A DNA stretch of 45,766 bases from Gracilinema caldarium. Its GTDB lineage: Bacteria > Spirochaetota > Spirochaetia > Treponematales > Breznakiellaceae. The stretch is taken from NCBI RefSeq assembly GCF_029265695.1, contig NZ_JAJUHW010000022.1:1-45766 (forward strand). Reading direction: 5' to 3'. The translations under genes and the position numbers were made by a program. Position 1 is the first letter of the stretch; every line of letters begins with the position of its first letter. This document shows positions 24,392 through 32,835 of the stretch, piece after piece. The notes beneath the pieces are model-generated. The model was given only the letters and a program-made list of their open reading frames with translations, searched no databases and was not told the DNA's origin.

Positions 24392-25087
24392 TCACACCGG
24401 CCATGGCCCGGCTCCGGGCCGCAGCAGTATAATGTCACCCTGGGTAAAATCGAGCACCGTAGAATAGAGGCGGGGCAATTCCTCGCCGGAATCAAGCACC
24501 AGATCCAGACCGGGAATGTCTTCCAGTTCCCAGCCCCCTTCGAACAAATCTTCTTCCGGAATAGGCGGAAGCTCCGCGGTGTTCGAGCCTGTTTCATCGG
24601 GTAAAGGCTCTGTAAAACCAAGATTATCTGATTCCGATCCTGCGGCGAGCATAGATCTTTTAGCGGTAATGGAGTAGAGCGGTTCATTGAGTACCCGAAT
24701 AACCGCAGGTGCTACCGGATGGGCGGGTATACGGACTCCTACCTCATTGCGCCGTATTTCCAGGGCTTTTTCGGTTCCCAGGAGTGCTTTTAATATAAAG
24801 ACATAGGGTCCGGGGGTAAGTTTTTTGATGAGCCTGAATTGGCTGTTATTAAGGGAGCAGTAGTCTCCGATTTGAGATATGCTGTTGCAAAGCAGGGTAA
24901 AATGCCGTTCGTCCCGTTCGCCGGAAAGGCGGCGCAGTTTTTTTAAGCCCTGCCGGGAGGAAAGGGCGCAGGTAATGACCCAGCTCGTATCGGTTGGAAA
25001 GGCAACAAGGCCCCCCTCCGAAAGCAGCCGGGCGCTCCGTTCCAGGATACGGTCATCAATATTTTCTGGTACAATGTAGGAAATCAT
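24392..25087 (-). CDS. Sua5/YciO/YrdC family protein (threonylcarbamoyl-AMP synthase-like)
   Basis: A 231-residue protein with 'SEGGLVAFPTDTSWVITCAL' (~27-46), 'RRLSGERDERHFTLLC' and 'LTPGPYVFIL', which follow the YrdC fold that makes threonylcarbamoyl-AMP for tRNA t6A. The usual 'PTDTVYGL' and 'KxR' elements are altered, so this may be the YciO-like branch of unproven activity rather than the essential enzyme. An acidic insertion (~155-200) precedes a 'STVLDF' end. A -10 TATACT nine bases before the ATG and no SD suggest a near-leaderless start. It lies between potD and the Mn2+ riboswitch. Confidence 0.75.
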   Translation of the reverse strand: MISYIVPENIDDRILERSARLLSEGGLVAFPTDTSWVITCALSSRQGLKKLRRLSGERDERHFTLLCNSISQIGDYCSLNNSQFRLIKKLTPGPYVFILKALLGTEKALEIRRNEVGVRIPAHPVAPAVIRVLNEPLYSITAKRSMLAAGSESDNLGFTEPLPDETGSNTAELPPIPEEDLFEGGWELEDIPGLDLVLDSGEELPRLYSTVLDFTQGDIILLRPGAGPWPV

Positions 25088-25096
25088 ATTGATGAG

Positions 25097-25102
25097 AGTA
25101 TA
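25097..25102 (-). promoter_or_regulatory. -10 box of sua5-like gene
   Basis: TATACT on the minus strand, nine bases before the ATG at 25087; the transcript would have a leader of only two or three bases. The -35 is poor. No SD precedes the ATG. Confidence 0.4.
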
Positions 25103-25129
25103 TCCTGAAACGGCAAAAAACGTTAGGGC

Positions 25130-26194
25130 CTATTCGCCGACCCGGATGTCCTGCCAAGCCTGGTTGTATAACTCAAGCTTGTCTCCCAGGTCTTCCTTAA
25201 GTTCTGTGTTGGCCAGGTCTTCCGCCTTATAGTAGGGGGTAACCTTCTGCAGCGCCCGGGCAGGAATGTTAGCGGTGGCAGGGAAACCAAAGGTATCGCA
25301 GAATTCGGCATAAATCTCCGGCCGGTGGATAAAGTCGATAAACTTAAGGGCTAAATCGTAGTTTTTCGAGTCCTTCAGGATACACATACTGTCGATATAG
25401 GCTGGGCCCCCTTCTTTAGGAATAAAGAAAGCCACATCTTTCTTCTGGTCTTCCTGAAGCTCTGCGTATACTACTTCTGCGTAGCCCTGGACGACCCAGA
25501 ATTCACCGGCAGCAAAGCCCTTACCAAAAGCTTCGGCGTCAAACTTAACGAGATTAGGTTTCCACTGGTTGTTTATAAGATCCCGGGCTTTCTGAACCTG
25601 GGCAGGATCGGTGGTATTGACTGAATAGCCCAGGTATACCAGGGCGTCTCCCATTACTTCCCTCATATCGTCCAGCATGGTCATCTTGCCCTTTAAGTCC
25701 TTGCGGCCGAAAATGGACCAGCTCTTTTCAAACTGGGGGACCTTGGCGGTGTTCACCGCAATGCCAGCGGCGCCAAAATAATAGGGAACACTATATTCCA
25801 TGTCACTGTCGTAGGTCGCTTTTTTTAGAACCAGCGGATCAATGTTGCCAAGGTTCTTCAGTTTGGATTTATCAATCTTAGCCAGCATTCCCTCTTTTTT
25901 CATTATAGAAACATAGTCTCCAGAGGGGAACACAATGTCGTAGCCCGTGCCGCCAGCCTTGAGTTTAGCGAACATTTCTTCGTTGGAGGCGAAAGAGTCA
26001 TAGACAACCTTTACATTATATTCTTTTTCAAATTTCTGGATGACCGAATCGGGGGTGTAATAGGTCCAGTTGTAGATATAGAGCTTTTTGCTCCCATCAG
26101 CTTCGGCAGCGCCGGAAGACTTTGAACAGCCAGCAATCATCAGACCCCCAGCCACCAGGGCTGCCGCTAAAACAGACCAGAGAAGTTTCTTCAT
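25130..26194 (-). CDS. potD: Spermidine/putrescine-binding lipoprotein
   Basis: About 354 residues. The lipobox 'LMIAGC' gives a lipoprotein. 'KLYIYNWTYYTPDSVIQKFE', 'YDIVFPSGDYVSIMKKEGML' and 'MCILKDSKNYDLALKFIDF' are typical of PotD/PotF. It binds polyamines in the periplasm for the PotABC importer encoded upstream. The ATG at 26194 has SD GGAGAG seven bases before it; the longer frame (to 26305) is through the intercistronic hairpin region. Fourth gene of potABCD. Confidence 0.9.
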   Translation of the reverse strand: MKKLLWSVLAAALVAGGLMIAGCSKSSGAAEADGSKKLYIYNWTYYTPDSVIQKFEKEYNVKVVYDSFASNEEMFAKLKAGGTGYDIVFPSGDYVSIMKKEGMLAKIDKSKLKNLGNIDPLVLKKATYDSDMEYSVPYYFGAAGIAVNTAKVPQFEKSWSIFGRKDLKGKMTMLDDMREVMGDALVYLGYSVNTTDPAQVQKARDLINNQWKPNLVKFDAEAFGKGFAAGEFWVVQGYAEVVYAELQEDQKKDVAFFIPKEGGPAYIDSMCILKDSKNYDLALKFIDFIHRPEIYAEFCDTFGFPATANIPARALQKVTPYYKAEDLANTELKEDLGDKLELYNQAWQDIRVGE

Positions 26195-26356
26195 CTTATT
26201 ACTCTCCTGCAGAAATATTGATTTTTTGCTGGAAACGTAGAATCCATTCATCCCTTCCAGCCGCAGGATGTATGGATCCCGGTTTTGGGTGCCCACCGGA
26301 TACACGGCGCCCGTGCCCCCTACGTTTTCACGCCGGGGAGGGTGCCCCTGATAAGG

Positions 26357-26394
26357 GCCCTGCTGATTTTATACAAAGTCTGGTTCAGCAGGGC
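26357..26394. repeat. Inverted repeat between potC and potD
   Basis: A perfect 10-bp stem (GCCCTGCTGA / TCAGCAGGGC) with an 18-base loop lies in the 225-base gap between potC and potD. There is no T-run on either side, so it is more likely an RNA-stability or processing hairpin that raises potD relative to potABC than a terminator. The rest of the gap is GC-rich with no gene seen. Confidence 0.5.
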
Positions 26395-26419
26395 AGCGGA
26401 CAGCTACTTTTAAATTGGC

Positions 26420-27268
26420 TCATTTTGCAGCTATATATTTTAAGAAATTACGAAGTGAAAATGCCAGCACAACGGTTCCCAAAATCATGATAACCGAAAG
26501 GGCGTTGATAACCGGAGACACTCCAAAGCGGATTGCCGAATAGACATAGAGGGGCAGGGTTGTGGACCCGGGCCCGGACACGAAGAAGGTTATAACAAAG
26601 TCTTCCAGCGAAAGGGTTACCGCGGTGAGGAATCCGGAAACAATGCCTGGCATGCTCATGGGAATGATTACTTTAAGCAGGGTCTGCCGTTCATTGGCTC
26701 CAAGATCATGGGCGGCTTCGATAATTGAATAGTCAAATTCATCGAGCCGGGCCATAACCATGAGATACACAAAGGGCAGGTTAAAGGTTGTATGGGCAAT
26801 GTAAATGGTAAAGAGTCCAAGCTTAAGTCCCACTCCGGCAAAGAAGATAAGGAGCGACACACCGATGATAATTTCGGGAAGTATCATCGGCAGAAAGGTT
26901 ATGCCCTGAATGTATTTTTTAAGCTTGAAATCGTACCAGTTTACCCCGATAGCCCCAAGGGTTCCAATAACCGTGGCGGTGGCTGCTGACGCAAGAGCAA
27001 TGAGCGCACTGTTGCCGAAGGCTCGCCATAGATCCTGGGAGCTAAAGAAGAGTTTTTCGTACCAGACCAGGGAAAAGCCGGTCCAGCCCATTCCCTTTGA
27101 TGCATTAAATGAATACAGAATAAGCACAAACAGGGGAAGAAAGAGAAACACAGTTGTGGCGATGAACATTGTTTGGGAAAAGGAAAACCGTTTCCGGTAA
27201 GCCCTGCGGGCATGCCGGGAAGCTTCTCCGGTGGGTGTTCCCTTCCTAAAAGCAATAATACCGCTCAT
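26420..27268 (-). CDS. potC: Spermidine/putrescine ABC permease
   Basis: A 282-residue permease with six helices. The EAA loop reads 'EAAHDLGANERQTLLKVIIP', and 'FVITFFVSGPGSTTLPLYVY' matches PotC. It pairs with PotB. Start overlaps the potB stop by four bases (ATGA), with SD GGGAGG. Confidence 0.92.
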   Translation of the reverse strand: MSGIIAFRKGTPTGEASRHARRAYRKRFSFSQTMFIATTVFLFLPLFVLILYSFNASKGMGWTGFSLVWYEKLFFSSQDLWRAFGNSALIALASAATATVIGTLGAIGVNWYDFKLKKYIQGITFLPMILPEIIIGVSLLIFFAGVGLKLGLFTIYIAHTTFNLPFVYLMVMARLDEFDYSIIEAAHDLGANERQTLLKVIIPMSMPGIVSGFLTAVTLSLEDFVITFFVSGPGSTTLPLYVYSAIRFGVSPVINALSVIMILGTVVLAFSLRNFLKYIAAK

Positions 27269-28215
27269 TGTGCACCTCCCGTGGCAGATCCCGTTCCTGC
27301 GGGGATCTCGGCAGCTGAATCAATTTCTTCCAGGGTGGTAATACTGCCAGACAGTTCGCTTTCTTTTTGCCGCTGGGCTTCCCGCTTTTGCAGGGCCATC
27401 ATAATCATTACACCGGCGGTGGTAACCACGGTAATGACCATGGATATAGACGATGCCAGAGGCCAGTTCCGGGTTTTTGTGAGCTGGTCTGCAATAACGT
27501 TGCCGAGCATATAGGAGTCCTTTCCGCCGATAAGGAGGGGAACTGCATAGGCTCCAAAAATGGGAATGAAGGTAAAGAGTACGGCCGTAAAGATACCGCT
27601 GCGAATATTGGGCAGCAGTACCTTGGTCATGGACTGGAATTTGGTCGCGCCCAAGTCTCGAGCAGCTTCCAGCAGGGAGAAGTCAAACTTATCTATAGTA
27701 GAAAAGAGGGGCAGTATGGCATAGGGCAGGTACATGTATACAAGGACAAGGATGACCGCTTCCTGGTTATACAGGAACTGGATATAGTCCCGTACCAAGC
27801 CGAGCCGTTTAAGAATCTCATTCAAAAAGCCGTTGTTGCCAAGAATGGCGATCCAGGCGTATACCCGAATAAGAAAATTGGTCCAGAAAGGAATGATGAC
27901 CAACAACAACAGGATAGTCTGGTTCTTGCTTTTTGCCATAAAGTAGCCGCAGGGAAGGGCCAGCAATATGGTAAAAACTGTTGCCACGATTGATGTAAGC
28001 AGCGTCCTGATGGTTATGGTAACAAAGTTCGGATTTGCCAGGGCGTGGTAGGCGGCAAGGGAAAATTCGTACTCCACACCGCCATAGAGCCCCTTTTTCA
28101 TGAAACTGTAGGCTACGATAATAACCAGCGGAGCTGCAAAAAACAGGGTGAACCAGAGGGCTATCGGCCCCGCATAGAGGGGGCCGTAATTCCGTTTGGA
28201 AAGGGCCGGTTTCAC
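27265..28215 (-). CDS. potB: Spermidine/putrescine ABC permease
   Basis: A 316-residue permease with six helices and the EAA loop 'EAARDLGATKFQSMTKVLLP'. 'PFWTNFLIRVYAWIAILGNN' is the usual PotB loop. The start is GTG, overlapping the potA stop (GTGA). The C-terminal ~35 residues after the last helix are polar and not conserved in the family. Confidence 0.92.
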   Translation of the reverse strand: MKPALSKRNYGPLYAGPIALWFTLFFAAPLVIIVAYSFMKKGLYGGVEYEFSLAAYHALANPNFVTITIRTLLTSIVATVFTILLALPCGYFMAKSKNQTILLLLVIIPFWTNFLIRVYAWIAILGNNGFLNEILKRLGLVRDYIQFLYNQEAVILVLVYMYLPYAILPLFSTIDKFDFSLLEAARDLGATKFQSMTKVLLPNIRSGIFTAVLFTFIPIFGAYAVPLLIGGKDSYMLGNVIADQLTKTRNWPLASSISMVITVVTTAGVMIMMALQKREAQRQKESELSGSITTLEEIDSAAEIPAGTGSATGGAQ

Positions 28216-29351
28216 GATTGCTTGACCTCAACGATATAGCCGTCGTCGGCGCTCCAGGAAATATACACCGAATCCTTCCATACTATATCAGGCCCTTCAT
28301 CGGAATAATTTGAGTGCTGTTTCATGACCTTAAGCACCGTTTGTTCGGAGAGCCGGACATAGAATTTGGTCTGGAAGCCTGAATAAATCGGTTCATCCAC
28401 AATGCCTTCGAAAAGGTTAATGTCGTTCCGTTTCAGGGTGGGCTTTTCGGTAGAAATGGCAATCTTTTCAGGCCTAATGGTAAAACTGACCTTCATCCCC
28501 GGCGCGACATTGTCTACCGTGGTGACCTTAATGCGTCCCAGTTCAGGAATATCCAGGGTAACCATGGTTTCCTGTTCAGATGCTTTGGGTTTTTCGACCG
28601 GTTCAACGGCAACAACCGTACCATCAAACAGGTTGGTTTCGCCGATAAAGCGGGCAACAAAGTCAGTCGCGGGGCTTTCGTAAATCTCGTGGGGGGTTCC
28701 CACCTGAAGCACATCACCCTGGCACATAACTGCGAGCCGATCCGATACTGAAAGGGCCTCCTGCTGGTCATGGGTTACATAAATAAAGGTAATGCCGATT
28801 TTGTCGTGAATTTTATCAAGCTCTATGAGCATGTGCTGACGGAGCTTCGCATCCAGAGCAGACAGGGGTTCGTCCAAAAGCAGCACTGAAGGTTCGTTAA
28901 TCAGTGCGCGGGCTATGGCAACCCGTTGTTTCTGACCGCCGGAAAGCTGGCTCGGTTTCTTGTGGGCATGGTTCTCAAGCTCCACAAGCTTAAGGTAATC
29001 CATAACCTTTAATTTTATTTCCCTGTTGGGAACTTTTTTTATCCGGAGGGGAAAGGCTACATTTTCGAATATAGATAAATGCGGAAACAGCGCATAATTC
29101 TGAAACACCGTATTCGCATGCCGCATGTTTGGTGGAAGCGGGAGTACATCGACTCCGTCAAAGGTTACCAAACCAGTATCGGGGGTCTCAAATCCCGCGA
29201 TAATCCGTAACAGGGTTGTTTTTCCACAACCCGATGGACCTAAGAGAGAAAAGAATTCTCCCTTTTTTATTTCCAGACATACGTCTTTTAGGGCTTTAAA
29301 GTCCCCGAAGGACTTGGAAACCCCCTCAATGATGACATCGCTCCCTTTCAA
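28212..29351 (-). CDS. potA: Spermidine/putrescine ABC ATPase
   Basis: A 379-residue ATPase: Walker A 'GPSGCGKTT' (~residue 38), signature 'LSGGQKQRVAIARAL', Walker B 'LLLDEPLSALD', H-loop 'YVTHD', and a C-terminal TOBE domain (~290-375). The start is TTG at 29351 with SD GAAGGA six bases upstream; no in-frame ATG fits better. First gene of potABCD; a palindrome covers the -35 of its predicted promoter. Confidence 0.92.
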   Translation of the reverse strand: MKGSDVIIEGVSKSFGDFKALKDVCLEIKKGEFFSLLGPSGCGKTTLLRIIAGFETPDTGLVTFDGVDVLPLPPNMRHANTVFQNYALFPHLSIFENVAFPLRIKKVPNREIKLKVMDYLKLVELENHAHKKPSQLSGGQKQRVAIARALINEPSVLLLDEPLSALDAKLRQHMLIELDKIHDKIGITFIYVTHDQQEALSVSDRLAVMCQGDVLQVGTPHEIYESPATDFVARFIGETNLFDGTVVAVEPVEKPKASEQETMVTLDIPELGRIKVTTVDNVAPGMKVSFTIRPEKIAISTEKPTLKRNDINLFEGIVDEPIYSGFQTKFYVRLSEQTVLKVMKQHSNYSDEGPDIVWKDSVYISWSADDGYIVEVKQS

Positions 29352-29462
29352 TTACGGTCCTTCAACCTCCTCTGACCCTTACTTGAGTCTACAAAACCGA
29401 TTTGCCCGCGGAACCCCGGATTCGCTTCGGTCGAATGAAAATACAAGCAAACAATGCGGTTT

Positions 29463-29479
29463 TTGACAGATATTGTCAA
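29463..29479. promoter_or_regulatory. Palindrome over the potA -35
   Basis: TTGACA-GATAT-TGTCAA is a perfect 6-5-6 dyad. On the minus strand its TTGACA is the -35 of a potA promoter (17-base spacer to CATTGT), so a protein bound here would control pot expression. The regulator is not evident; it could also serve the divergent HD-GYP gene, whose start is about 100 bases away. Confidence 0.5.
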
Positions 29480-29542
29480 TCCTTTTACGTCGATATGTAA
29501 CTGGAATTTTATTGGATATAATGGAGATTTTTAAAAAATAAC

Positions 29543-29571
29543 TCGACGATTTTCCAGATGTTTGGTATAAT
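29543..29571 (+). promoter_or_regulatory. Promoter of the HD-GYP gene
   Basis: TCGACG (29543-29548), 17-base spacer, TATAAT (29566-29571). The start of transcription falls about five bases before the ATG at 29583; no SD is present. Confidence 0.6.
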
Positions 29572-29582
29572 GGGCTTACCAC

Positions 29583-31838
29583 ATGATGATGCTCAACCTG
29601 ATTCCTGCGCCCGCGTATGTAAAAAACCGTGAAGGTACATATATAGGCTGCAATAACGCATTTTTAAAACTCCTCGGCCGAACGCAAGATGAAGTGATCG
29701 ATCACACCGATTATGATTTGTTCCCCCGGTCGGTAGCAGACAAGCTTTTGTATTTAGATAGCGATCTATTAAAAAACGGCGAGATGCAGCAGGTTGATGC
29801 AAAAATGGTGCATGCCGACGGCAGCTTCTTGTTTGTTAAGCTGCAACGGAATCTCCAGCCTGTAGAAAGTCAGGAAGATCTCTGTATTTCCGCTATTGTC
29901 ATCGATATTACCCAGGAAATGATGCAGGAGCATCAGCGGTCCGCTTCCCTGGTAACCGCCGCGGCAGCGGAAATGGCGATTCAGACCATCGAAGGTATGC
30001 TCGATCCGGTCATTATTCTGAACGAACAGGGGATCGTTGAACGGGTTAACAAGGGATATATTGATGTGGTTAGCCCGGCAAAGAAAATTATTGGTAAAAA
30101 TGTGGCCTGCCTTTTCCACGAAACCGATGAAGCGACCATAGTCCATCTTTTAGCCCGCTGCAACGAAGAGGGCCGTATCCGAAATTTAGAAACAAGATTA
30201 ACCGACCACCAGGGAAAGGTACTGCCTGTTCTGGTTAATATATCCAAACTGCGGGATTCCCAGCGTGCAATAAACGGCTTTGTTGTTGCAATCCGGGACG
30301 TGTCTTCCTTAGTTGCCGCAAGCGAACAGCTCAGGGAAAAACAGCGTAAGCTGGATGCCCTGCTTAATGCATCAGACGATGCAATTATACTGCTGGACCG
30401 GCAGGGAACTATTAAGTCCTGCAACCGAGCCCTTTCTGAACGTTATAATGACTCTCTTGAATCGATAATCGGCAGGCGTTATACGGAGATTGCCCAGCCT
30501 ACAGTCCAGGAGACTCAGCGGCACTTTATCAGCGAAATTTGCGAGAACCGCGAACCAAAACGGCTCGAATTTGAGCAGGATGGACGGGTCTATTATAACT
30601 CTGGCTACCCCATTTTTGATGATTCAGGCGAAGTAGAAGAGATTGCTGTTTTTTCATATGATATCACAGAACGGAAGCGGGGCGAACAGCTGCAGCGGGC
30701 CCTGTACAGCATTTCGGAAGCCGCATATTTTGCCAAGGATGTAAACAATCTTTTTACCATTGTTCATCGGATCTTAAGCAAATTGGTTGCGGTGGATAAC
30801 CTTATTATTATCCTTAAAGATGCAGATTCGGGCTATCTTGAATGTCCCTATTTTCGCCTTGCTTCCTCGGATATGCTGGCTGATGAGACGAATGAACGGG
30901 CTTTTCATTCGGCCCTGGTTGAATATTTGTTGGAAAGAGGGCAAGCCCTATTGCTGAATCGGCAGGAATTGCAGCAGGTGGTTGCAGAAAAAGATCTCCC
31001 CTGTCCAGACCGGCTCCCTCGGCAATGGCTGGGTGTTCCCCTCCTGAACGGAGAGGGTACTAAGATCGGTGCTCTCGTTACTTACCGTTACCAGGATACC
31101 CATCTGTACGGCGAAGAGGACCGGAAAATTCTTAATTTTGTTTCATCCCAGATAGCCATGGCGATTGAACGGCGCCTCAACGAAGATGCCCTGCGGTCCA
31201 AAAACAGGCAGCTGCAGCTGCTTACCGATGGCATTATACTCTCCCTGGTAAGGTCCGTAGAAATTCGGGACCCCTATACCGCAGGGCATCAGCAGCGGGT
31301 ATCCCTGTTGGCCCGCGAAATCGGGCGTAAATTGGGCTTAAGGGAAGAACGAATAGAGGCGGTGAGGATCGCTGCCCTGCTGCACGATGTGGGTAAAATC
31401 TCTGTGCCTACCGAGCTCCTCTCTAAACCGGGAAAACTTACCGAAATTGAACTTATGCTGATCCGCCAGCATCCGGTAGAGTCCTACAATATTTTACGGA
31501 ATATCCAATTCCCCTATCCTATAGCTCAATATGTGCTGGAGCACCATGAAAAATATGATGGCTCAGGGTATCCTGCGGGCCTCAGGCAGGATGCTATCAG
31601 TCTAGAAGGACGCATTATCTGCGTTGCCGACGTGGTGGATGCCATTGCGTCCCACCGGCCCTATCGGCCGTCCCGCGGTATTGAGCAAGCCCTCTTTGAA
31701 ATTAAAGAACATACCGGCTCTCTTTATGACCCAGATGTGGTTGCCGCATGCCTTGAACTTTTTAAGGAAGGATTTTCCTTTATCGAGTCCGAAAGCCTCC
31801 AGGTAAATCAGGTTACTCATCCCGTGCAGTCAAATTAG
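29583..31838 (+). CDS. PAS-PAS-PAS-GAF-HD-GYP c-di-GMP phosphodiesterase
   Basis: A 751-residue cytosolic protein. Three PAS domains (~5-115, ~130-245, ~255-365), a GAF domain (~375-535) and an HD-GYP domain (~545-740). The catalytic HD is in 'ALLHDVGKISVPTELL', the GYP motif in 'HHEKYDGSGYPAGL', and 'RIICVADVVDAIASHRPYRP' completes the domain. Such proteins degrade cyclic di-GMP to GMP/pGpG in response to ligand or redox sensing. There are no transmembrane helices. The start is one of three successive ATG codons; the first is right behind the promoter. It stands alone, divergent from potA. Confidence 0.92.
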   Translation: MMMLNLIPAPAYVKNREGTYIGCNNAFLKLLGRTQDEVIDHTDYDLFPRSVADKLLYLDSDLLKNGEMQQVDAKMVHADGSFLFVKLQRNLQPVESQEDLCISAIVIDITQEMMQEHQRSASLVTAAAAEMAIQTIEGMLDPVIILNEQGIVERVNKGYIDVVSPAKKIIGKNVACLFHETDEATIVHLLARCNEEGRIRNLETRLTDHQGKVLPVLVNISKLRDSQRAINGFVVAIRDVSSLVAASEQLREKQRKLDALLNASDDAIILLDRQGTIKSCNRALSERYNDSLESIIGRRYTEIAQPTVQETQRHFISEICENREPKRLEFEQDGRVYYNSGYPIFDDSGEVEEIAVFSYDITERKRGEQLQRALYSISEAAYFAKDVNNLFTIVHRILSKLVAVDNLIIILKDADSGYLECPYFRLASSDMLADETNERAFHSALVEYLLERGQALLLNRQELQQVVAEKDLPCPDRLPRQWLGVPLLNGEGTKIGALVTYRYQDTHLYGEEDRKILNFVSSQIAMAIERRLNEDALRSKNRQLQLLTDGIILSLVRSVEIRDPYTAGHQQRVSLLAREIGRKLGLREERIEAVRIAALLHDVGKISVPTELLSKPGKLTEIELMLIRQHPVESYNILRNIQFPYPIAQYVLEHHEKYDGSGYPAGLRQDAISLEGRIICVADVVDAIASHRPYRPSRGIEQALFEIKEHTGSLYDPDVVAACLELFKEGFSFIESESLQVNQVTHPVQSN

Positions 31839-32110
31839 CCCAAGTTGCTCTAGCTTCTTCCTTCTGTAAGCAGCTCTCCCGCTTCATCAGGAATAAAGTG
31901 TATAGGTGATGAATTTGGCTTCTTAGGCAGTATGTCCGGTGGTTTTGGATCAAATGCCAATTTCAATGGGAATAGCTATCCGATATGGTTGCACCAGCAT
32001 TGTGTATCGGGTTTGCTGTTAATTAGTTAAGGCACCCTCAATATGTTAACGAAGAGCAAATTTGACGCGCCAGTCTTTTTATGGTATATTTAAAAGACTG
32101 AAGTTTTAAT
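31839..32110. other. Intergenic region with possible gene remnant
   Basis: No complete gene is visible in these 272 bases. On the minus strand a 38-codon open stretch ends at 31849 with a Pro-rich, plausible-looking C-terminus ('AFDPKPPDILPKKPNSS', 'DEAGELLTEGRS'). It is preceded in another frame by 'LVQPYRIAIPIEIG', so a decayed gene is possible. The right end carries the promoter of the toxin-antitoxin pair. Confidence 0.3.
32062..32090 (+). promoter_or_regulatory. Promoter of the Phd/ParE-type pair
   Basis: TTGACG (32062-32067), 17-base spacer, TATATT (32085-32090); transcript start near 32097, 14 bases before the ATG. Confidence 0.65.
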
Positions 32111-32395
32111 ATGACTATAAATTTTAAGAATGATATTAAACCTATTTCTTATCTAAAGACAAATGCCGCAGAAATGATGAAATATGTCAATGAAAATCGA
32201 AATCCAATTATTATCACACAGAATGGTGAGGCAAAAGCAGTTTTAATGGATATTGATTCTTATCAAAATATGCAAAATGCATTTGCTTTATTAAATATTA
32301 TCAAAATATCTGAAGACGAAATAAAAAAAGGAGATTTTCAAGATTCAGAAGAAGTATTCACAGAGTTAAAAAATAAATATTTTAAGGATCAATAA
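32111..32395 (+). CDS. Antitoxin, Phd/YefM family
   Basis: A 94-residue antitoxin. 'IKPISYLKTNAAEMMKYVNE' and 'NPIIITQNGEAKAVLMDIDS' are the N-terminal Phd/YefM DNA-binding fold; the acidic C-terminus binds the toxin. Its stop overlaps the toxin's ATG (TAATG). Both genes are clearly more AT-rich than their surroundings, pointing to recent transfer. It would neutralise the toxin and repress the shared promoter. Confidence 0.88.
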   Translation: MTINFKNDIKPISYLKTNAAEMMKYVNENRNPIIITQNGEAKAVLMDIDSYQNMQNAFALLNIIKISEDEIKKGDFQDSEEVFTELKNKYFKDQ

Positions 32396-32724
32396 TGGAA
32401 TATACAGTTCATATTCCAAACAGCGTAAAAAAAGATATAGAAGAAATTATCGAATATTATCTTTTAGAAAAACCAGATTATGCAAAAAAGATATTTGAAT
32501 TGATTACTACAAGACTTCATTCATTAAAATATTTCCCACAAAAAAGCAGGATTGTTTCTGAACTTCTAGAGTATAATATAAATGATTATCGTGAACTTAT
32601 AGAATCGTATTGGCGAATTATATATAGAATTGAGAATAATCATGTCGAAGTATTTACTGTTATAGATTCTAGAAGAAATGTACAAGATTTATTAGTTGAA
32701 AAATTAAAAAGAAAAGTCGTCTAA
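32395..32724 (+). CDS. Toxin, ParE/RelE family
   Basis: A 109-residue protein: 'SVKKDIEEIIEYYLLEKPDY', 'SLKYFPQKSRIV' and 'YRELIESYWRIIYRIENNHV' followed by 'VIDSRRNVQDLL' are characteristic of the ParE/RelE fold. The lack of the His/Arg/Tyr set typical of RelE ribonucleases and the 'R...YRI...V..v.d.Rr' pattern favour a ParE-type (gyrase-directed) toxin, but this is not certain. Coupled to the upstream antitoxin by a one-base overlap. Confidence 0.85.
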   Translation: MEYTVHIPNSVKKDIEEIIEYYLLEKPDYAKKIFELITTRLHSLKYFPQKSRIVSELLEYNINDYRELIESYWRIIYRIENNHVEVFTVIDSRRNVQDLLVEKLKRKVV

Positions 32725-32801
32725 TATCTGCTTTAACCGATGCTCCTATTGTCACGGCTCGTGTATCTTGCTTTGATCGTTCATGCATAAACCGTGTCAA
32801 T

Positions 32802-32821
32802 CCCGCGCAAGAATGCGCGGG
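32802..32821. terminator. GC-rich hairpin between convergent genes
   Basis: CCCGCGCA / TGCGCGGG, 8-bp perfect stem with AGAA loop, between the toxin gene and the convergent MFS gene. Only a weak T-stretch (GGTTTT) follows on the plus strand, so termination strength is unclear. Confidence 0.5.
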
Positions 32822-32835
32822 TCAGGTTTTGCAGG

